Virus record (IMG/VR): IMGVR_UViG_3300020452_000254
Span: 1 to 64,000 of that record
From: a virus
DNA length: 64,000 bases
Reading direction: 5' to 3' (one strand)
Position numbers and translations under genes: made by a program
The notes under the pieces: generated by a model
What the model was told of the DNA's origin: nothing
Seen by the model: only the letters and a program-made list of their open reading frames with translations
Databases searched by the model: none
Part shown: in pieces, positions 60,806 to 64,000 of the stretch
Position numbering within the stretch: position 1 is the first letter of the stretch
Layout: each line of letters opens with the position of its first letter

Positions 60806-61811
60806 GTTTCTCGTGTCCTTTTGCACATACTTTACCTGTAATAGGGTCTGTCAATGCAGAATTCCCATATCTCCAATAATTCTTTTTACCTTGTATAAAT
60901 GAATTTGCATCTTCCCATGCTCTTCCTGTTTTACTTCCTACTCCATGATATATTGATGGTCTACCATCATATGCAAGTTGAGGGAAATCTCTATAGATAG
61001 GCCCATCTTTATGAAGATAGTGTATAAAGATTTGTCTTGCAGATTCACCAGCAAGTCTTTCTCTCCAGTGAATTACATTACTACCTTGATAAAACATTGC
61101 ATCACCAGGCTCTAGTTTTACTGGAATACAATTTTCTCTTTCATCAAAAGGACTCCCCATTGATAATTCCCATGATTCATCATTTGCCATAGAACAATAA
61201 TTCATATCATTTCTGACCCAAATAGTCCATGGCTTCTTATCATCAGTATTATATGAGATAGGGAAAGTTGCACTAAATTCACATGATGGTCTATCAGTGT
61301 GACTTAGTAGTCTAGAATGTCTATCGTAAGTTCTTCCATATGAGTATGTTGGAACTAATCTGATACCAAACAAATCTTCTATCTTTTGTTGATACATTAG
61401 GAGAATAGTTTCTCCATAGTTAGGAAATGGCATTCCTTTACTAACCCAAGTATCTAATCCTTTACCTTTATCGTCAAAGTTATCACCTATGATATGTTCT
61501 TCTCTATAGTATTGTTTCCTTCTTTCTTGAAACTTAAACATATGAGAAGTCCATTCAATATGGTCTTTATTAAAAAAGTTTCTTGCAATATAAAATCTAT
61601 TCTTTGCAAATTGATACCCTTCTTTGGTTATCTCTGGTGCATCCTCTGGATGGTCTGTATCTGGATTAAAGATTTCAATTCTTGCATCTGAATTGTAGTC
61701 TATGTAACTATCTTTAATCTTTTGTTTATATTTATCGTAAAACTTAGACTTATCTACTTTTCTTTTTTGATTTTCTTCTTTACTTCTTCTTGCAAATTTT
61801 AAATGGCGCAT
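60798..61811 (-). CDS. 2OG-Fe(II) oxygenase in the nrd operon
   Basis: A 337-residue dioxygenase: HSRLLSHTDRPSCEF holds His171-x-Asp173, LEPGDAMFYQGSNVIHWRER holds His249, and SARQIFIHYLH holds Arg259. The basic N-terminal ~50 residues are extra. It lies between nrdA and nrdB, overlapping both. Neighbourhood suggests co-expression with DNA precursor synthesis; the substrate is unknown. Confidence 0.85.
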   Translation of the reverse strand: MRHLKFARRSKEENQKRKVDKSKFYDKYKQKIKDSYIDYNSDARIEIFNPDTDHPEDAPEITKEGYQFAKNRFYIARNFFNKDHIEWTSHMFKFQERRKQYYREEHIIGDNFDDKGKGLDTWVSKGMPFPNYGETILLMYQQKIEDLFGIRLVPTYSYGRTYDRHSRLLSHTDRPSCEFSATFPISYNTDDKKPWTIWVRNDMNYCSMANDESWELSMGSPFDERENCIPVKLEPGDAMFYQGSNVIHWRERLAGESARQIFIHYLHKDGPIYRDFPQLAYDGRPSIYHGVGSKTGRAWEDANSFIQGKKNYWRYGNSALTDPITGKVCAKGHEKHE

Positions 61812-64000
61812 GCCTCACAATCCTCATCTTCTATATCTTCCCCTTGAGGAAGTGGTTCATCTTTTAATTCGACAACCTCATCTGTTTTCATATCATATGT
61901 ATTTTGGTAATATGATGTCTTCCACCCATATTTATAAGTCTTCAAAAGGTCTCCTGCCATAACTGACAAGGGAACTTCATTGTTTTCATAATTTTCTGGA
62001 TTGTAAGACCAATTACCACTTATGCCTTGGTCAAAAAACTTTTGCATTACAGATACTACTTTTATATATCCATCGTTGTCTTTCATATCCCACAAAAGTG
62101 TATAAAAGTTTTGTAACATTTGATATGATGGAACTATCTGTTTTAATGGGCCTTTCTTTGATTTCTTAATAGAAAGATAATCTCTTGGTGGTTCTATTCC
62201 ATTTGTTTCATTAGAAACCACTGAGGAACTTTCTGATGGCATTTGTGCAGATAGTGTTGAATGTCTTAGTCCATGTACTTTAATTACTGTTCTTAACTTT
62301 TCCCATTCTTCTGTTAATTTATGTGGAGTAATTTCATCAACCTCTTTTTTATAAGTATCAATAGGTAATAATCCTTTGGAATACTTTGTTCTGTCATACC
62401 ATTCACATGCACCTTTCTCTGATGCAAGTTGTGTTGATGCTCTTAGTAAATGATATTGAAACTTTTCTGTAAGTTCATGAACCAACTCATATGCTTTTTC
62501 TTCACCATATTTAACTTTGTTCTTTGCAAGATAATGTGCAAGACCAATGTATCCTATTCCTAAACTTCTTCTTGCTTTGGTTGATATCTCTGCAGCCTTA
62601 ACTGGATATTTTTGATAATCAATTAATTCATCTAATCCACGAACTGATAATTCACAAAGTTCTGAAAGTTCTTCTAACTTAATTGAACCTACATTAATTG
62701 CAGATAAAATACAAAGTGCAATTTCTCCATCTTCATCGTCTGGATGACTAATGGGTTTTGTAGGTAATGTAATCTCTTGACATAGGTTTGACATACTTAC
62801 CTTATCTAAGAAGGAACTATGACTATTACTATGGTCAATGTTTTGTATATAAATTCTTCCTGTTTCTGCTCTTTCTTTGAGTAAGTCCATAAACAGTGTT
62901 CTAGCACTTATTTTCTTTTTAGGGATTGAATATGCTCTCTCGTACTTTTCGTATAGTTCATCAAACTCTGCTTTTCCAAATGCATCGTAGAGGTCAGGCA
63001 CATCGTGAGGAGAGAACAAACTAATATCTTCGTCTTTGATAAATCGTTCATAAAATAATTTAGATAATTGAATAGAATAATCTAACTTTCTGACTCTATT
63101 ATCTTCTGTCCCTTTATTGTTTTTGAGGACAATAATGTCTTCAATCTCTTGGTGCCAGATTGGAAAATGGACAGTAGCTGACCCACCCCTAACACCATTT
63201 TGTGTACAACATCTGACTGTGGATTCAAATTTCTTGAGAAAAGGGATAACTCCAGTGTGCTGGACTTCTCCGCCCCTAATCTTAGAATTAATTCCACGAA
63301 TTCTACCAGCATTAATACCAATTCCAGCCCTCTGTGCAACATACCTACCAATAGCCATGTCACTAGAGAAAATACTTGGAAGAGAGTCATCAGTATCAAC
63401 CAAAACACAACTAGCAAATTGTCTAAGAGGTGTCCTAACCCCTGCCATAATTGGTGTAGGGATGGAAATCTTAAATTGTGAAATTGCATCATAATATTTT
63501 TTAACATATTCTAACCTCGTTTCTTCTGGATAGTCCTTAAACAGAACTGCACTTATTAACATATACATAAATTGTGGTGTTTCATATAACTTTCCAGAAG
63601 ACCTATCTTGCACTAGATATTTGTCCACCACTTGTCTGAGACCTGCGTAAGCAAACAACATGTCTCGATTATGATTAAGATATGAGTTTAGTTTATCCCA
63701 TTCTTTATCATCATAATAACCTTTTAATTTTTCATCATAAACACCATGTTTGATATTTCTATCTACTATATCTTTTAATGGTGGATATATTTTACTGTCT
63801 TTCCACTTAGTATTAAATACATCTTTACGAATTGCAAACAATAATAATCTTGATGCAACATATTGATAGTTTGGTGCTTCCAAAGATATCAAATCAGATG
63901 ATGTTTTTACTAATGTGTCTTGTATTTCTTGAGTAGACATCCCATCATAAAATGATAGATTTGAACTCATTTCTACTTGTGATGCTGAAACTCCATTGAT
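61799..64000 (-). CDS. nrdA: Ribonucleotide reductase class Ia, alpha subunit (5' end missing)
   Basis: NrdA, cut by the right edge. The frame stays open to 64000 and reads NGVSASQVEMSSNLSFYDG there, which aligns with an internal stretch of E. coli NrdA (NVSVSQVELRSHIQFYDG), so the ATG at 63970 is not the start. Active-site residues are present: Cys in FASCVLVD, Asn-x-Cys-x-Glu in MSNLCQEITLP, Cys in IALCILSAINV, the Tyr-Tyr pair in TSYYQNTYD, and a C-terminal Cys-x-x-Cys (DCEACAI) in place of the five-residue spacing in E. coli. It opens the nrdA-oxygenase-nrdB-cytochrome-grx operon. Confidence 0.93.
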   Translation of the reverse strand: MNGVSASQVEMSSNLSFYDGMSTQEIQDTLVKTSSDLISLEAPNYQYVASRLLLFAIRKDVFNTKWKDSKIYPPLKDIVDRNIKHGVYDEKLKGYYDDKEWDKLNSYLNHNRDMLFAYAGLRQVVDKYLVQDRSSGKLYETPQFMYMLISAVLFKDYPEETRLEYVKKYYDAISQFKISIPTPIMAGVRTPLRQFASCVLVDTDDSLPSIFSSDMAIGRYVAQRAGIGINAGRIRGINSKIRGGEVQHTGVIPFLKKFESTVRCCTQNGVRGGSATVHFPIWHQEIEDIIVLKNNKGTEDNRVRKLDYSIQLSKLFYERFIKDEDISLFSPHDVPDLYDAFGKAEFDELYEKYERAYSIPKKKISARTLFMDLLKERAETGRIYIQNIDHSNSHSSFLDKVSMSNLCQEITLPTKPISHPDDEDGEIALCILSAINVGSIKLEELSELCELSVRGLDELIDYQKYPVKAAEISTKARRSLGIGYIGLAHYLAKNKVKYGEEKAYELVHELTEKFQYHLLRASTQLASEKGACEWYDRTKYSKGLLPIDTYKKEVDEITPHKLTEEWEKLRTVIKVHGLRHSTLSAQMPSESSSVVSNETNGIEPPRDYLSIKKSKKGPLKQIVPSYQMLQNFYTLLWDMKDNDGYIKVVSVMQKFFDQGISGNWSYNPENYENNEVPLSVMAGDLLKTYKYGWKTSYYQNTYDMKTDEVVELKDEPLPQGEDIEDEDCEACAI

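Noticed and set aside
61799-63970. nrdA as a complete gene starting at the ATG at 63970
   Set aside because: The frame remains open to the window edge and the extra residues align with internal NrdA sequence, so the true start is outside the window.

Overview
The window is a 64-kb stretch of a T4-like myovirus genome, A+T-rich (roughly two thirds A+T by eye) and of the marine type related to cyanophages and pelagiphages. The evidence is a complete T4-type baseplate and tail block (gp25, gp6, gp8-like, gp5, gp27-like, gp53, gp48, gp54-like, gp26 and a tape-measure candidate), the T4 gene order gp32/gp59/gp33, a T4-family RNase H, class Ia ribonucleotide reductase, several 2OG-Fe(II) oxygenases, and a fibre with a Peptidase_S74 chaperone. 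No photosynthesis genes are present, so the host is more likely a heterotrophic marine bacterium (SAR11-like, or a gammaproteobacterium that uses the ISC system) than a cyanobacterium. The host cannot be fixed from sequence alone.

Layout. Positions 1-36.8 kb are on the minus strand and hold virion genes. From the left these are a truncated P-loop kinase, a 2OG oxygenase, a very repetitive Arg-Pro-Tyr protein, a set of tail fibres (one with a cupredoxin-like module, one ending in an S74 chaperone), a 2165-residue structural protein, then baseplate genes. A small cassette sits between gp5 and gp27: an apparently intact aspartate 1-decarboxylase (panD) flanked by three tiny membrane proteins. 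Positions 36.8-42.0 kb are on the plus strand: gp4, a gp2-like protein, gp54-like, gp26 with a probable -1 frameshift extension, a holin-like protein and the tape measure. Positions 42.0-64 kb return to the minus strand: gp32, gp59, ribosomal protein bS21, gp33, a Mom-like GNAT protein, an IscU scaffold, nucleases, many small proteins, RNase H, and at the right end glutaredoxin, a membrane-anchored cytochrome c, nrdB, a 2OG oxygenase and the 3' part of nrdA. One 47-residue gene at 46.5 kb points the other way.

Regulation. T4-type late boxes (TATAAATA) lie in most of the longer gaps upstream of virion genes. At the gp48/gp4 divergence two late boxes are arranged symmetrically, each touching the start codon of the opposite gene. 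In four places the box is exactly 5 nt from an ATG that has no Shine-Dalgarno sequence, which predicts leaderless late mRNAs. A second class of promoter has host-like TTGACA/TATAAT elements, several sharing TTGACANRTAGGTACA. One of them drives no protein but faces a terminator about 140 bp away, so it probably makes a small RNA.

The features most worth follow-up are the panD cassette, the phage IscU and cytochrome c, the candidate sRNA between gp4 and the gp2-like gene, the leaderless late promoters combined with a phage-encoded bS21, and the gp26 slippery heptamer.
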